NCBI GenBank assembly: GCA_934456435.1
Contig: CAKSHH010000004.1
Coordinates: 62,001 to 126,000, forward strand
Direction of reading: 5' to 3'
DNA length: 64,000 bases
DNA from: an uncultured Eubacteriales bacterium
Lineage (GTDB): Bacteria > Bacillota > Clostridia > Oscillospirales > Acutalibacteraceae
This document shows, one piece after another, positions 50,245-59,145 of the stretch. Under the pieces are notes generated by a model that searched no databases, was not told where the DNA came from, and saw only the letters and a program-made list of their open reading frames with translations. How positions within the stretch are numbered: position 1 is the stretch's first letter; each line of letters opens with the position of its first letter. A program made the position numbers and the translations under genes.

Positions 50245-50994
50245 ATGATAGTGCTCAAAACGAACAGGGAGCTTGCCCTTATGAGAGAGGCTTGCATCAT
50301 TTCGGCAGGAGCATTAAAGTTGGCAGGAGAGGCTGTCGAGCCGGGTGTTACTACGGCGGAGATAGACAAAATAGCCTACGATTACATCATAAAGTGCGGC
50401 GCTAAGCCAAACTTCCTTGATTACAACGGCTATCCTGCTACCGCATGCATTTCCATAAACGACGAGGTTATTCATGGAATACCCAGCAAGAAACGCGTTA
50501 TCGAAGAGGGCGACATCGTAAGCATTGACTTGGGTGCGGTTCTCGAAGGATTCAACGGCGACAATGCTGCTACTTTCGCTGCCGGAGCAATCAGCTCCGA
50601 AGCGAAGCGGCTGTGCGACACGACTAAGGAAAGCCTGTTTTTGGGCATTGAAAAGGCTGTTGCAGGCGGCAGAGTCGGCGATATAGGTTCCGCGATACAG
50701 CGCCATTGCGAGTCGAGAGGCTATTCCGTTGTCCGTGAATTTGTCGGACACGGTGTCGGTCACAAGCTCCATGAAGACCCCAGTGTACCGAATTACGGAA
50801 CACCCGGAAGGGGAGTTCGCCTGTTGCCGGGTATGACAATAGCCATTGAGCCGATGATAAACCTCGGCAAGGCAGATGTCAAAACATTACCGGACGGTTG
50901 GACAGTAAAGACCCGTGACGGTAAGCTGTCGGCACACTTTGAACACACGGTGGCTATAACACCGAGCGGTCCAAAGATACTCACTCTGCTTTAA
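50245..50994 (+). CDS. map: Methionine aminopeptidase, type I
   Basis: A 249-residue dinuclear metalloenzyme that trims the initiator methionine. The metal ligands are in SIDLGAVLEGFNGDNAATF (two Asp), EFVGHGVGHKLHEDP (His), IEPM (Glu) and HFEHTV (Glu). It starts 2 bp after adk, with GCATTGGAGGATTAAGC supplying the ribosome binding site inside adk. Length is normal for type Ia without a linker. Confidence 0.98.
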   Translation: MIVLKTNRELALMREACIISAGALKLAGEAVEPGVTTAEIDKIAYDYIIKCGAKPNFLDYNGYPATACISINDEVIHGIPSKKRVIEEGDIVSIDLGAVLEGFNGDNAATFAAGAISSEAKRLCDTTKESLFLGIEKAVAGGRVGDIGSAIQRHCESRGYSVVREFVGHGVGHKLHEDPSVPNYGTPGRGVRLLPGMTIAIEPMINLGKADVKTLPDGWTVKTRDGKLSAHFEHTVAITPSGPKILTLL

Positions 50995-51007
50995 GGAGGT
51001 GCAGTAT

Positions 51008-51226
51008 ATGTCAAAACAGGATATGCTTGAGCTGGAAGGTGTTGTTGTTGAGGCATTGCCGAACGCAACGTTCCAGGTAGAGCTCGAAAACGGACACAAA
51101 ATTTTGGCACACATTTCCGGTAAGCTCAGAATGAACTACATTCGTATCCTTCCCGGAGACAAGGTGACGGTTGAAGTTTCGCCATACGACCTCACCAAAG
51201 GAAGAATAACATGGCGATCAAAATAA
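51008..51226 (+). CDS. infA: Translation initiation factor IF-1
   Basis: A 72-residue OB-fold protein that blocks the A site during initiation. DMLELEGVVVEALPNATFQV and the ILPGDKVTVEVSPYDLTKGR end are diagnostic. AAGGAGGT (50993-51000) is 7 bp from the ATG at 51008; the in-frame GTG at 50999 overlaps that site and is rejected. Confidence 0.99.
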   Translation: MSKQDMLELEGVVVEALPNATFQVELENGHKILAHISGKLRMNYIRILPGDKVTVEVSPYDLTKGRITWRSK

Positions 51227-51258
51227 GCTAAGGCTAATTTTTCAAGGAGGGCATTCAA

Positions 51259-51372
51259 ATGAAAGTCAGACCTTCTGTAAAGAAAATTTGCGAGAAGTGC
51301 AAGATTATTAAGCGCAAGGGAAAAATCATGGTTATCTGTGAGAATCCCAAGCACAAACAGCGTCAGGGCTAA
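51259..51372 (+). CDS. rpmJ: 50S ribosomal protein L36
   Basis: A 37-residue zinc protein of the large subunit. It starts MKVRPSVKKICEKCKIIKRK and ends in NPKHKQRQG; the zinc ligands are C11, C14, C27 and H32. AAGGAGG lies upstream. It fills the gap between infA and rpsM, as expected. Confidence 0.99.
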   Translation: MKVRPSVKKICEKCKIIKRKGKIMVICENPKHKQRQG

Positions 51373-51408
51373 TCCGACGCAAACCATTTATGGAGGTGCA
51401 ACTGAGAA

Positions 51409-51777
51409 ATGGCGCGTATATCAGGTGTTGACTTGCCGAGAGAGAAGAGAGTCGAAATCGCTCTTACTTATATCTACGGTATCGGTCGTAAAACTGCCGG
51501 CGACATTATCGCAGCTACAGGCGTAAATCCTGACATCAGAGTCAAGGATCTGTCGGAAGACGATGTAGCAAAACTGCGTGAGTACATTGACCACAACGTT
51601 AAGGTTGAGGGTGATCTGCGCAGAGAGACCGCTTTTGATATCAAGAGACTTATCGAAATCGGTTGTTATCGTGGCGTACGCCACAGAAAGGGTCTGCCCG
51701 TAAGAGGACAGCGCTCAAAGACAAACGCACGTACACGCAAGGGTCCGAAGAAGACTATTGCTAACAAGAAGAAGTAA
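51409..51777 (+). CDS. rpsM: 30S ribosomal protein S13
   Basis: A 122-residue head protein contacting the P-site tRNA and L5. ARISGVDLPREKRVEIALTY and the RGVRHRKGLPVRGQRSKTNA segment are typical, with a basic tail. GGAGGTG lies upstream of the ATG. Confidence 0.99.
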   Translation: MARISGVDLPREKRVEIALTYIYGIGRKTAGDIIAATGVNPDIRVKDLSEDDVAKLREYIDHNVKVEGDLRRETAFDIKRLIEIGCYRGVRHRKGLPVRGQRSKTNARTRKGPKKTIANKKK

Positions 51778-51792
51778 TATAGGAGGGATAAT

Positions 51793-52200
51793 ATGGCACC
51801 TAAGGGTTCCGCTAAGAAGGGCACTGCAACACGCAGACGCCGTGAACGTAAGAACATTGAACGCGGCGCAGCTCATATCCAATCCACCTTCAACAATACT
51901 ATCGTTACAATCAGTGACACACAGGGTAACGCAGTATCATGGGCAAGTGCAGGCGAGATGGGCTTCAGAGGTTCAAAGAAGTCAACTCCGTTCGCAGCTC
52001 AGACCGCTGCCGAGACTGCTGCAAAGATCGCTATCGAGCATGGTATGAAGACAGTTGAGGTTTACGTTAAGGGTCCGGGAGCAGGACGTGAAGCTGCAAT
52101 CAGAGCATTGCAGACAGCAGGTTTGGAAGTAAGCCTTATTAAGGATGTTACTCCGATCCCGCACAACGGCTGCCGTCCGCCGAAGAGAAGACGTGTATAA
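51793..52200 (+). CDS. rpsK: 30S ribosomal protein S11
   Basis: A 135-residue platform protein near the E site. IERGAAHIQSTFNNTIVTIS and the C-terminal DVTPIPHNGCRPPKRRRV are diagnostic. GGAGGG precedes the ATG, 15 bp after rpsM. Confidence 0.99.
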   Translation: MAPKGSAKKGTATRRRRERKNIERGAAHIQSTFNNTIVTISDTQGNAVSWASAGEMGFRGSKKSTPFAAQTAAETAAKIAIEHGMKTVEVYVKGPGAGREAAIRALQTAGLEVSLIKDVTPIPHNGCRPPKRRRV

Positions 52201-52225
52201 CCTATAATTTCAGGAGGTGTAATTC

Positions 52226-52849
52226 ATGGCAAGATATACCGGTGCGGTTTGCAAGATGTGCCGCCGCGAGGGTAAGAAGCTTTTCCTTAAGGGTGACAGA
52301 TGTTACACAGGAAAGTGCGCTTTCGAGCGTCGTTCTTATGCTCCGGGACAGCACGGACAGAGCCGCAAAAAGGTTTCCGAGTATGGTCTCCAGCTTCGCG
52401 CAAAGCAGCAGGCTAAGAGATATTACGGTATTCCGGAAAGTCAGTTCTATAGCTATTTCCTCACGGCTGAGAGAAAGCAGGGCGTTACAGGTACTAACCT
52501 TCTCAGAATCTGCGAAAGCCGTTTGGATAACGTTGTTTACCTTTTGGGTTGGGCAAGCTCAAGAGCAGAAGGCAGACAGCTTGTAACTCATGGTCATTTT
52601 AAAGTAAACGGCCGTAAAGTAAACATTCCTTCATATCTTATGAAGGCCGGCGACGTTGTTGCTATTGCCGACAAGAGCAAAGACAGCGCAAAGATTAAGG
52701 CTGTCCTTGAGGCAAACGGAGCTCGTCCTGTTCCGCAGTGGCTTGATAAGACCGCTGACACAGAGGCTAAGATCGTAAATCTCCCCGAAAGAGATCAGAT
52801 CGCTTGTCCTGTTGAGGAGCAGCTTATCGTCGAGCTTTATTCAAAATAA
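52226..52849 (+). CDS. rpsD: 30S ribosomal protein S4, zinc-containing form
   Basis: A 207-residue assembly-initiating protein. Four cysteines, C9, C12, C26 and C31, indicate the zinc form. The S4 RNA-binding domain (ESRLDNVVYLLGWASSRAEG) follows. AGGAGGTG precedes the ATG. Together with S14, L24 and L36 it shows that this ribosome is rich in zinc proteins. Confidence 0.99.
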   Translation: MARYTGAVCKMCRREGKKLFLKGDRCYTGKCAFERRSYAPGQHGQSRKKVSEYGLQLRAKQQAKRYYGIPESQFYSYFLTAERKQGVTGTNLLRICESRLDNVVYLLGWASSRAEGRQLVTHGHFKVNGRKVNIPSYLMKAGDVVAIADKSKDSAKIKAVLEANGARPVPQWLDKTADTEAKIVNLPERDQIACPVEEQLIVELYSK

Positions 52850-52888
52850 TAATTAACCGTATACTTAATACAACAAGGAGGGTTTTGA

Positions 52889-53839
52889 ATGATTGGCATA
52901 GAAAAACCAAGAATCGAAACAGCCGATGTTTTACCTGACGGTACTTACGGTAAATTTGTAGTAGAACCTTTGGAGAGAGGCTACGGCACAACTCTGGGCA
53001 ACAGCCTCAGACGTGTTCTTCTTTCTTCATTGCCGGGCTACGCAATAACTTCCGTTAAGATTGACGGAATTCTTCACGAGTTTTCAACGATTCCCGGCGT
53101 CAAGGAAGACGTTACCGAGATCGTTCTGAACTTGAAGAGCGTAATCCTTAAAATTCACGGCGATGGTCCTAAGACCATGTACGTTGATGTTAAAGGTGAA
53201 GGTGAAATCACCGCAGGCTCCTTCAAGACCGATTCCGATGTTGAGATCCTTAATCCCGATCTTCACATCGCATCTCTTGACAGCGACGCTCATGTGGTAA
53301 TGGAGTTGACCTGCAGCAACGGCAGGGGCTACGATTCTGCTGAAAGAAATAAGCAGTATCTTCAGCCGCCGATCGGTGTTATCGCAATCGACTCGATCTA
53401 TTCACCGGTATTAAAGGTAAATTACACAGTCGAGAACACACGTGTCGGCCAGATAACCGACTATGATAAGCTGACACTTGAAGTGTGGACAAACGGTACT
53501 ATTTCCGCTAAGGAAGCCGTTTCTCTGGGCGCCAAGATCCTCAACGAGCATCTCAGTCTTTTCGGAGATCTCTCTGATGAGGCTTTTGAAACTGAGATAA
53601 TGGTTGAGAAGAGTAAGAATGGCAAGGAAAAAGTCTTGGAGATGACCATTGAGGAACTTGACCTGTCTGTGCGCTCTTTTAACTGCTTGAAGAGAGCAGG
53701 AATCAATACAGTAGAGGACTTGATCGGTAAGTCCGAAGACGATATGATGAAGGTTCGTAACCTCGGCAGAAAATCACTTGACGAAGTCGTTGCAAAGCTT
53801 GCTTCGCTCGGATATGATCTTCGCAGAGAGGACGACTGA
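52889..53839 (+). CDS. rpoA: DNA-directed RNA polymerase subunit alpha
   Basis: A 316-residue subunit. The N-terminal dimerisation domain has FVVEPLERGYGTTLGNSLRR and the C-terminal domain has the helix-hairpin-helix AGINTVEDLIGKSEDDMMKV with NLGRKSLDEV, which binds UP elements and activators. AAGGAGGG precedes the ATG. It lies in the standard place between rpsD and rplQ. Confidence 0.99.
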   Translation: MIGIEKPRIETADVLPDGTYGKFVVEPLERGYGTTLGNSLRRVLLSSLPGYAITSVKIDGILHEFSTIPGVKEDVTEIVLNLKSVILKIHGDGPKTMYVDVKGEGEITAGSFKTDSDVEILNPDLHIASLDSDAHVVMELTCSNGRGYDSAERNKQYLQPPIGVIAIDSIYSPVLKVNYTVENTRVGQITDYDKLTLEVWTNGTISAKEAVSLGAKILNEHLSLFGDLSDEAFETEIMVEKSKNGKEKVLEMTIEELDLSVRSFNCLKRAGINTVEDLIGKSEDDMMKVRNLGRKSLDEVVAKLASLGYDLRREDD

Positions 53840-53895
53840 ACGTCTTAACTGTAATTAAATCAAACAACACACTAACGGTAAAGGAGTGACTTTTA

Positions 53896-54252
53896 ATGCC
53901 AGGAGCCAGAAAGCTTGGAAGAGCAAGTGACCATCGCAAGTCAATGCTCAGAGGCATGGTAACATACCTTTTAGAGAACGGCAGAATAGAGACCACCGTT
54001 ACGAGAGCAAAGGAAGTTCGTGCAATGGCCGAGAAAATGATAACCATTGCAAAGGATAACACACTTCATTCAAGAAGACAGGTTTTAGCATACGTTACAA
54101 AAGAGGACGTTGTTAAGAAGCTTTTTGATGAGATTGCTCCGAAATATAAGGACGTAAACGGCGGTTATTGCCGCATTATTAGAACAGGCGCTCGCCGCGG
54201 TGATGCTGCTGAAATGTGCATTATCGAGCTGGTTGACACCGAGTCTAAATAA
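53896..54252 (+). CDS. rplQ: 50S ribosomal protein L17
   Basis: A 118-residue protein near the tunnel exit, last gene of the cluster. PGARKLGRASDHRKSMLRGM at the start and GYCRIIRTGARRGDAAEMCI near the end are diagnostic. AAAGGAGTG precedes the ATG. A terminator follows; the ECF transporter genes often found next are absent. Confidence 0.99.
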   Translation: MPGARKLGRASDHRKSMLRGMVTYLLENGRIETTVTRAKEVRAMAEKMITIAKDNTLHSRRQVLAYVTKEDVVKKLFDEIAPKYKDVNGGYCRIIRTGARRGDAAEMCIIELVDTESK

Positions 54253-54275
54253 TCAGGTATAAATCCGTATAAATC

Positions 54276-54312
54276 AACGGCAGACACGAAAGTGCCTGCC
54301 GTTTAATTTTTA
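54276..54312 (+). terminator. Terminator of the ribosomal cluster
   Basis: A 12-position stem (AACGGCAGACAC 54276-54287 with GTGCCTGCCGTT 54292-54303, one mismatch) with a GAAA loop and a TTTAATTTTT tail. Confidence 0.9.
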
Positions 54313-54343
54313 CTTTGAATTTTTATTATCTATAAAATAAATT

Positions 54344-54784
54344 TTATTTTATAATCATCTTAACAACGGAAAACAGAATGGGAATCATGTTCAGAATAAT
54401 TGAAATTGTGGTTTTTAAAAGCCCCGGAAGTTCTTTGGAGTCAAGTCCTGCCTGAGAAAGAGCATCATTGACCGCGGTTATAATTGCATTGCTGCTTTTT
54501 GTTGCACCGGTAACAGCTTCAACGTCCGTGCTGTTCTTTTCTATTATTTCATCAATCAAAACTGACGCCTGTTTCCAAAAGTGCGGCGTTTCTCTTTGTG
54601 ATACAACATCAATTGAAACAATTTTTTCGTTATCAACGGAAACAGCCAAAACGACATCACCATATTTACCCTTTCCGCTTCCCTCGTAGGTGCCGCTTCT
54701 GTAATAAGCAAATGCTCCGAATGACAAAAGGGAAACAATCAGCAACACCGCAATAGAAACAAAAAGAAATTTCTTGACTTTCAT
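54344..54784 (-). CDS. FMN-binding-domain protein, membrane anchored
   Basis: A 146-residue protein with one N-terminal membrane segment (about 5-27) and an FMN_bind domain. The domain starts GTYEGSGKGKYGDVVLAVSV and carries VEAVTGATKSS, where the Thr of GAT is the place for covalent FMN attachment by a flavin transferase. The C-terminus is hydrophobic (TTISIILNMIPILFSVVKMI), so a second membrane contact is possible. It should act in electron transfer on the outer face. AGGAGG is 6 bp from the ATG. It has its own promoter and operator-like palindrome. Confidence 0.87.
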   Translation of the reverse strand: MKVKKFLFVSIAVLLIVSLLSFGAFAYYRSGTYEGSGKGKYGDVVLAVSVDNEKIVSIDVVSQRETPHFWKQASVLIDEIIEKNSTDVEAVTGATKSSNAIITAVNDALSQAGLDSKELPGLLKTTISIILNMIPILFSVVKMIIK

Positions 54785-54799
54785 AGTATACCTCCTTTA

Positions 54800-54815
54800 G
54801 TTAGCGACCGCTAAC
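54800..54815. promoter_or_regulatory. Operator-like palindrome of the FMN-binding gene
   Basis: GTTAGCG and CGCTAAC form a perfect 7-bp inverted repeat with a 2-bp centre, extended by TTA and CAA flanks. It lies between the -10 box and the ribosome binding site. The form is typical of TetR/MarR-type sites; no such regulator is in the window. Confidence 0.7.
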
Positions 54816-54823
54816 CAACAAGC

Positions 54824-54852
54824 AGTATAGTCCATCAATATGAATATGTCAA
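54824..54852 (-). promoter_or_regulatory. Sigma-A promoter of the FMN-binding gene
   Basis: On the minus strand TTGACA (54852-54847) and TATACT (54829-54824) are 17 bp apart. Confidence 0.82.
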
Positions 54853-54854
54853 GA

Positions 54855-54891
54855 AAAAAATAAGGAGCTGCGCTAATTTGCGGCAGCTCCG
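54855..54891 (-). terminator. Terminator of the gene at 54904
   Basis: On the minus strand GGAGCTGC pairs with GCAGCTCC around an 11-nt loop, followed by a T-rich tail (TTATTTTTTTTC). Confidence 0.85.
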
Positions 54892-54903
54892 TTTCGCTTA
54901 TAA

Positions 54904-55212
54904 TTATTTAATTTTGTGTCCTCTGACTTTAATATTGCCCACAAACGGAAGCTTTGCTGTTCCCGTTACCGTGTCTCCGTCAAAAACGGCGGTGATCGGA
55001 ATCTTTTTGCCCTTGAAAAGTTCGCATTGTGCCGTTGCGGTGAGAGTATTGCCGTTTTCCTCTACGTCGTCAATTATAATTTCAGGGACGCTTTCGCCGA
55101 TAACCTCAAATTTAAAATCATATTTACCGTCGGTGTAACTGATTGCTGCGCGTCCTGTTCCGCTGAAAAACATTGTATTTACCGATGCTTCCCATGTTCC
55201 GATTCCTATCAT
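54904..55212 (-). CDS. Small protein of unknown function
   Basis: A 102-residue soluble protein without signal peptide that I do not recognise. Its pattern of alternating strands (VNTMFFSGTGRAAISYTDGK, EIIIDDVEENGNTLTATAQC, ITAVFDGDTVTGTAKLPFVG) suggests a small beta-barrel or lipocalin-like fold. The ATG at 55212 has GGAG about 9 bp upstream; the frame is open to 55266 without a better start. It lies alone between the FMN-binding gene and the divergent EPS locus. Confidence 0.7.
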   Translation of the reverse strand: MIGIGTWEASVNTMFFSGTGRAAISYTDGKYDFKFEVIGESVPEIIIDDVEENGNTLTATAQCELFKGKKIPITAVFDGDTVTGTAKLPFVGNIKVRGHKIK

Positions 55213-55356
55213 ATTTTTTCTCCGTTCATTTTTTATAAGAGTATCACAAATTGAAAACTCTGTCAATATGAGCTGTTTTATTGTTCATTTTAAGAGAAAA
55301 AAGTGAAAAAGGACATAATTTACAGAAAAGCAAATATAATATAAATGCTGTTTACC

Positions 55357-55385
55357 TTGACTTTATTGTTTTTTTATATTAAAAT
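55357..55385 (+). promoter_or_regulatory. Sigma-A promoter of the exopolysaccharide locus
   Basis: TTGACT (55357-55362) and TAAAAT (55380-55385) are 17 bp apart, with a 69-bp gap to the GTG start. The genes that follow are closely spaced on the same strand. Confidence 0.72.
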
Positions 55386-55453
55386 ATTAAAGAGTATATT
55401 AGGGGTATAGTCGAAAGTCGAAAGAATATAATGTCCATTTGGAGGGCAGTAAT

Positions 55454-57328
55454 GTGAAAAAAGTTGATTTAAAAAGCGCATTTATGAAGAGCCTGATAAT
55501 GATACTGTATGACATTTTTGCGGTGAACCTTTCTTATTTCCTTGTAATGATCATCGGTAACGGTCAGAACAGCACAGAAGCTTTCTTACAAAGATCAATA
55601 CCGGTTACGGCAGTTTTTATAACGCTTTATTATGCCTTTCGCGTTTATTCGAGTATGTGGCAATATGCCGGGCTCAGAGAGGTGTTTAACATTGTTATTG
55701 CCACGGTTATAGGCGGAATTTCAAGCGTGGCGATAGACCTTATTATGTCAAGTCTCGGCTTTGCGGCAAACAGCCTTAAAAACGGATGCTTTGACGCTTC
55801 TTTCTATCTGTTTGGCACCCTTGTGGCTGTCCTTCTCGTGGCAGGTATGAGAATCGGCTACCGCCTTGTGCGAAGATATTACCGAGAGGGCGCACTCAAA
55901 AGAGATGAAAAGCTTGACCGTGTTATGATTGTCGGCGCAGGAGACATGGGCATGATAATCATTAACGAGCTTGAGGTCAACAACTACTCAAAGGGCAAGC
56001 CGATAATCGCAGTTGACGATAATCCTATGAAAGTCGGAAAAAGAATCAGGAATATTCCGGTTAAGGGAACCTGCGACCAGATACCCGAACTTGCTAAGAA
56101 ATATAATATTGACACAATAATTCTTTGTCTTCCCTCGGTCAGAAACGAAAGACAGACAGAGATACTTCGCATTGCCGTTAAAACAGGCTGTAAGCTTAAA
56201 ACCTCGCCCAGTCTTCTTGAAATGACGGACAGCACGCAGGGTGGACGTATTCGTGATGTCAACATTACGGATCTTCTTTCTCGTCCGGAGGTTGAGCTTA
56301 ACAAGGATGTTTGCAGCTACCTCGGCGATCAGGTGGTTCTTGTTACGGGCGGCGGCGGTTCGATAGGAAGCGAAATATGCCGTCAGGTATCGCGTTATCA
56401 CCCGAAGAAAATTGTTATATTCGATATTTATGAAAACAGTGCGTATATTTTAAAGAAACAGCTTGACGCTTTTCACAGGGGCAATCCCGAAATAGATATA
56501 AGAATCGGATCGGTTCGCGACGAGAAGAGACTCAGGGAAATTTTTGATGAATTTCATCCGACAGTTGTTTTCCATGCCGCCGCGCATAAGCACGTTCCTC
56601 TTATGGAGGACAGTCCGGTCGAGGCAGTAAAAAACAATGTTTTCGGCACGATAAATGTTGCCAAAATCGCGATTGAATACGGAGTAAAACGCTTCGTAAA
56701 TATTTCTTCGGACAAGGCTGTCAATCCGGCAAATGTTATGGGTGCAACAAAGAGAATCACCGAGATGATTGTTCAGTATTTTGAACGCAAATGCCAAAAC
56801 AGCACGATTTTTGCCGCGGTGCGTTTCGGAAATGTGCTCGGCTCAAACGGAAGCGTTATTCCGATTTTTACCGAGCAGATAAAGAACGGCGGACCCGTCA
56901 CGGTAACTCACCCCGAAATCACGAGATACTTTATGACAATTCCCGAAGCGGCTCAGCTTGTTGTTCAGGCCGGAGGTCTTGCAAAGGGCGGAGAAATATT
57001 TGTTCTCGACATGGGCGAACCCGTAAAGGTAATAACCCTTGCGGAGAACCTTATTATGCTTTCGGGATACAAACCGTACACGGAAATTGAAATTAAGTTT
57101 ACGGGTCTTCGTCCGGGAGAGAAGCTTTATGAAGAGCTTGTCCTGGAGGAAGAAAACAGCGAAAGAAAAATGACTGCAAACAATAAAATATTTGTTACAA
57201 AGCCGGTGGAAATGGACGACACCCTCTTCAAGCAGGAAATTAACAACCTCAGGACCGCCGACGAAAATAATGTAAGAAGTATTCTGAAAACTATTGTACC
57301 GAACTATATTGAACCTGAAAAAAACTGA
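55454..57328 (+). CDS. Membrane-bound nucleotide-sugar 4,6-dehydratase (PglF/CapD/WbpM family)
   Basis: A 624-residue enzyme with four N-terminal membrane helices (about 10-120), a first Rossmann-like domain (VMIVGAGDMGMIIINE), and the catalytic SDR domain from about 285 (VVLVTGGGGSIGSEICRQVS). SSDKAVNPANVMGATKR holds the catalytic Met-Lys pair typical of PglF/WbpM, which replaces the Tyr of ordinary SDRs. It should convert UDP-GlcNAc to the 4-keto-6-deoxy sugar, the first step toward bacillosamine- or QuiNAc-type residues. GTG at 55454 has GGAGGG 8 bp upstream. First gene of the EPS locus. Confidence 0.92.
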   Translation: MKKVDLKSAFMKSLIMILYDIFAVNLSYFLVMIIGNGQNSTEAFLQRSIPVTAVFITLYYAFRVYSSMWQYAGLREVFNIVIATVIGGISSVAIDLIMSSLGFAANSLKNGCFDASFYLFGTLVAVLLVAGMRIGYRLVRRYYREGALKRDEKLDRVMIVGAGDMGMIIINELEVNNYSKGKPIIAVDDNPMKVGKRIRNIPVKGTCDQIPELAKKYNIDTIILCLPSVRNERQTEILRIAVKTGCKLKTSPSLLEMTDSTQGGRIRDVNITDLLSRPEVELNKDVCSYLGDQVVLVTGGGGSIGSEICRQVSRYHPKKIVIFDIYENSAYILKKQLDAFHRGNPEIDIRIGSVRDEKRLREIFDEFHPTVVFHAAAHKHVPLMEDSPVEAVKNNVFGTINVAKIAIEYGVKRFVNISSDKAVNPANVMGATKRITEMIVQYFERKCQNSTIFAAVRFGNVLGSNGSVIPIFTEQIKNGGPVTVTHPEITRYFMTIPEAAQLVVQAGGLAKGGEIFVLDMGEPVKVITLAENLIMLSGYKPYTEIEIKFTGLRPGEKLYEELVLEEENSERKMTANNKIFVTKPVEMDDTLFKQEINNLRTADENNVRSILKTIVPNYIEPEKN

Positions 57329-57344
57329 TGAAAAGGTGAAGCTC

Positions 57345-57965
57345 TTGTATAGGTATGTGAAAAGAACTGCGGATTTTACCGTCGCATTGCTGATGCTGAC
57401 GGTTCTTTCGCCGTTAATGCTTATATCTGCCTGTTTGATTGCGGTAAACCGCGACGGTCCGATATTGTTTAAACAAAAACGGCCCGGAAAAAACGGAAAG
57501 ATTTTTACGGTGTATAAATTCAGAACCATGTCGACCAAGACGCACGACAAGGACGGTAATGAGCTGAGCGACTTTGAGAGAATGACGGGAATCGGCAAAT
57601 TTCTGAGAAAGACAAGTATTGACGAACTCCCTCAGCTTTTAAATATTCTCAAGGGCGATATGAGCTTCATCGGTCCGCGTCCGCTTCTTCCGGAATATCT
57701 TGAGCTGTATACCGACGAGCAGATGCGCCGCCATAATGTTTTGCCCGGAATTTCCGGCTGGGCACAGGTGAACGGAAGAAACACATTGACGTGGGAAGAA
57801 AAATTTACATACGATGTTTATTATGTTGACCATTACGGTTTCAAGATGGATATGAAAATCTTTTTTAAAACCATTGCCAATGTTATCCGCCAGGACGGAA
57901 TTAACAGCGGAAATGAAAATACCATGGAAAAATTTAAGGGCAGTAAGATTCCTGAAAATGTCTGA
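57345..57965 (+). CDS. Initiating sugar-phosphate transferase (PglC/WcaJ-type)
   Basis: A 206-residue monotopic membrane enzyme that should transfer a sugar phosphate from UDP-sugar to undecaprenyl phosphate. One hydrophobic re-entrant helix (about 14-36) is followed by the KFRTM motif, the catalytic D-E in RKTSIDELPQLLN, and MSFIGPRPLLPEY. Its size is that of the minimal PglC type. The start is uncertain: TTG at 57345 has AAGGTGA 5 bp upstream, whereas a longer frame would begin at 57294 inside the previous gene. It supplies the lipid-linked first sugar. Confidence 0.92.
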   Translation: MYRYVKRTADFTVALLMLTVLSPLMLISACLIAVNRDGPILFKQKRPGKNGKIFTVYKFRTMSTKTHDKDGNELSDFERMTGIGKFLRKTSIDELPQLLNILKGDMSFIGPRPLLPEYLELYTDEQMRRHNVLPGISGWAQVNGRNTLTWEEKFTYDVYYVDHYGFKMDMKIFFKTIANVIRQDGINSGNENTMEKFKGSKIPENV

Positions 57966-57996
57966 ATCGTGCTAACCCGTGAAAGGATGTTTCGCA

Positions 57997-59109
57997 ATGA
58001 AAAAAATACTTTTTGTAGCAACCGTTGCGGAACATTTTTATTATTTTCATCTTCCGTGCTTTAAGTTTTTCAAAGAGATGGGATGGCAGGTCGATGTTGC
58101 CTGTCACGGCGATCGGGAACTCCCGTACTGTGACAACAGATATAAAATATCAATAGAACGTTCTCCGGCGGATAAGAGAAATCTGCAAGCATATCGGGAA
58201 CTGAAAAGAATAATCAAAGAGAATCATTACGACATTGTTCATTGCCACACTCCCATGGGCGGCATACTTGCGAGACTTGCCGCGCGGAGCGAAAGAAAGC
58301 GCGGAACAAAGGTAATTTACACGGCGCACGGCTTTCATTTTTATAAAGGGGCGCCCAAGCTTAACTGGGCAGTATATTATCCGATTGAGCTGGTTATGTC
58401 ATCAATTACCGATTGCCTTATCACAATAAACGATGAGGATTATCTTTTCGCAAAGAAGTATCTTTTGGCAAAGGAAACAGTTAAGGTAAACGGAGTAGGA
58501 TACAATAGCGACAGATTTTATAAAATTTCCTCTGATAAAAAAAAGAAGCTGCGTAAAGAAAAAGGATATTCCGAGGACGAAAAACTTTTGATTTATGTGG
58601 CGGAGATGAATGCAAACAAAAATCAGGGAATGCTGCTGCTTGCACTCAAAGAGATATTGAAAAAAGAAAAAAATGTCCGGCTTCTAATCGTCGGCGCGGA
58701 CAACTTCGGCGGGAAATACATTGAGCTTGCTAAGGAGCTGGGTATAGCGGAACAGGTTGATTTCCCGGGTCACAGAGACGATGCGTGCGATTTGGTACAT
58801 ATAAGCGATATTGCCGTCGGTTCAAGCCTGAGAGAGGGCTTGCCGGTTAATGTTATGGAGGCTCTTGCTTGCGGTCTGCCGGTTATTCTTTCTGATAACC
58901 GAGGACACCGAGCTCTCTGCAAAAACGGATACAACGGTTATGTTGTCATGCCGAATGATTATGAAGCTATGGCGCAAAAAACGCTCTCTCTTTTGACCGA
59001 CGAAAGGCTTTATTCGGAAATGTCCGAGAACGCTGCGGAATTTGTAAAACCTTATGCAAAGGAAAACGTAATTGTTGAACTGAAAGAAATTTATGAAAAA
59101 TATATGTAA
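57997..59109 (+). CDS. GT4-family glycosyltransferase (PglA-like)
   Basis: A 370-residue cytosolic GT-B transferase. The N-terminal half starts MKKILFVATVAEHFYYFHLP and includes VHCHTPMGGILARLAA; the C-terminal half has the nucleotide-sugar motif SSLREGLPVNVMEALACGLP with the catalytic E-x7-E spacing. It resembles PglA-type enzymes adding the second sugar. ATG at 57997 has AAAGGA 9 bp upstream. Acceptor and donor cannot be read from sequence. Confidence 0.9.
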   Translation: MKKILFVATVAEHFYYFHLPCFKFFKEMGWQVDVACHGDRELPYCDNRYKISIERSPADKRNLQAYRELKRIIKENHYDIVHCHTPMGGILARLAARSERKRGTKVIYTAHGFHFYKGAPKLNWAVYYPIELVMSSITDCLITINDEDYLFAKKYLLAKETVKVNGVGYNSDRFYKISSDKKKKLRKEKGYSEDEKLLIYVAEMNANKNQGMLLLALKEILKKEKNVRLLIVGADNFGGKYIELAKELGIAEQVDFPGHRDDACDLVHISDIAVGSSLREGLPVNVMEALACGLPVILSDNRGHRALCKNGYNGYVVMPNDYEAMAQKTLSLLTDERLYSEMSENAAEFVKPYAKENVIVELKEIYEKYM

Positions 59110-59145
59110 GAAAGTCAGACTTTCTTTCGTATGGGAAGGCACGGA

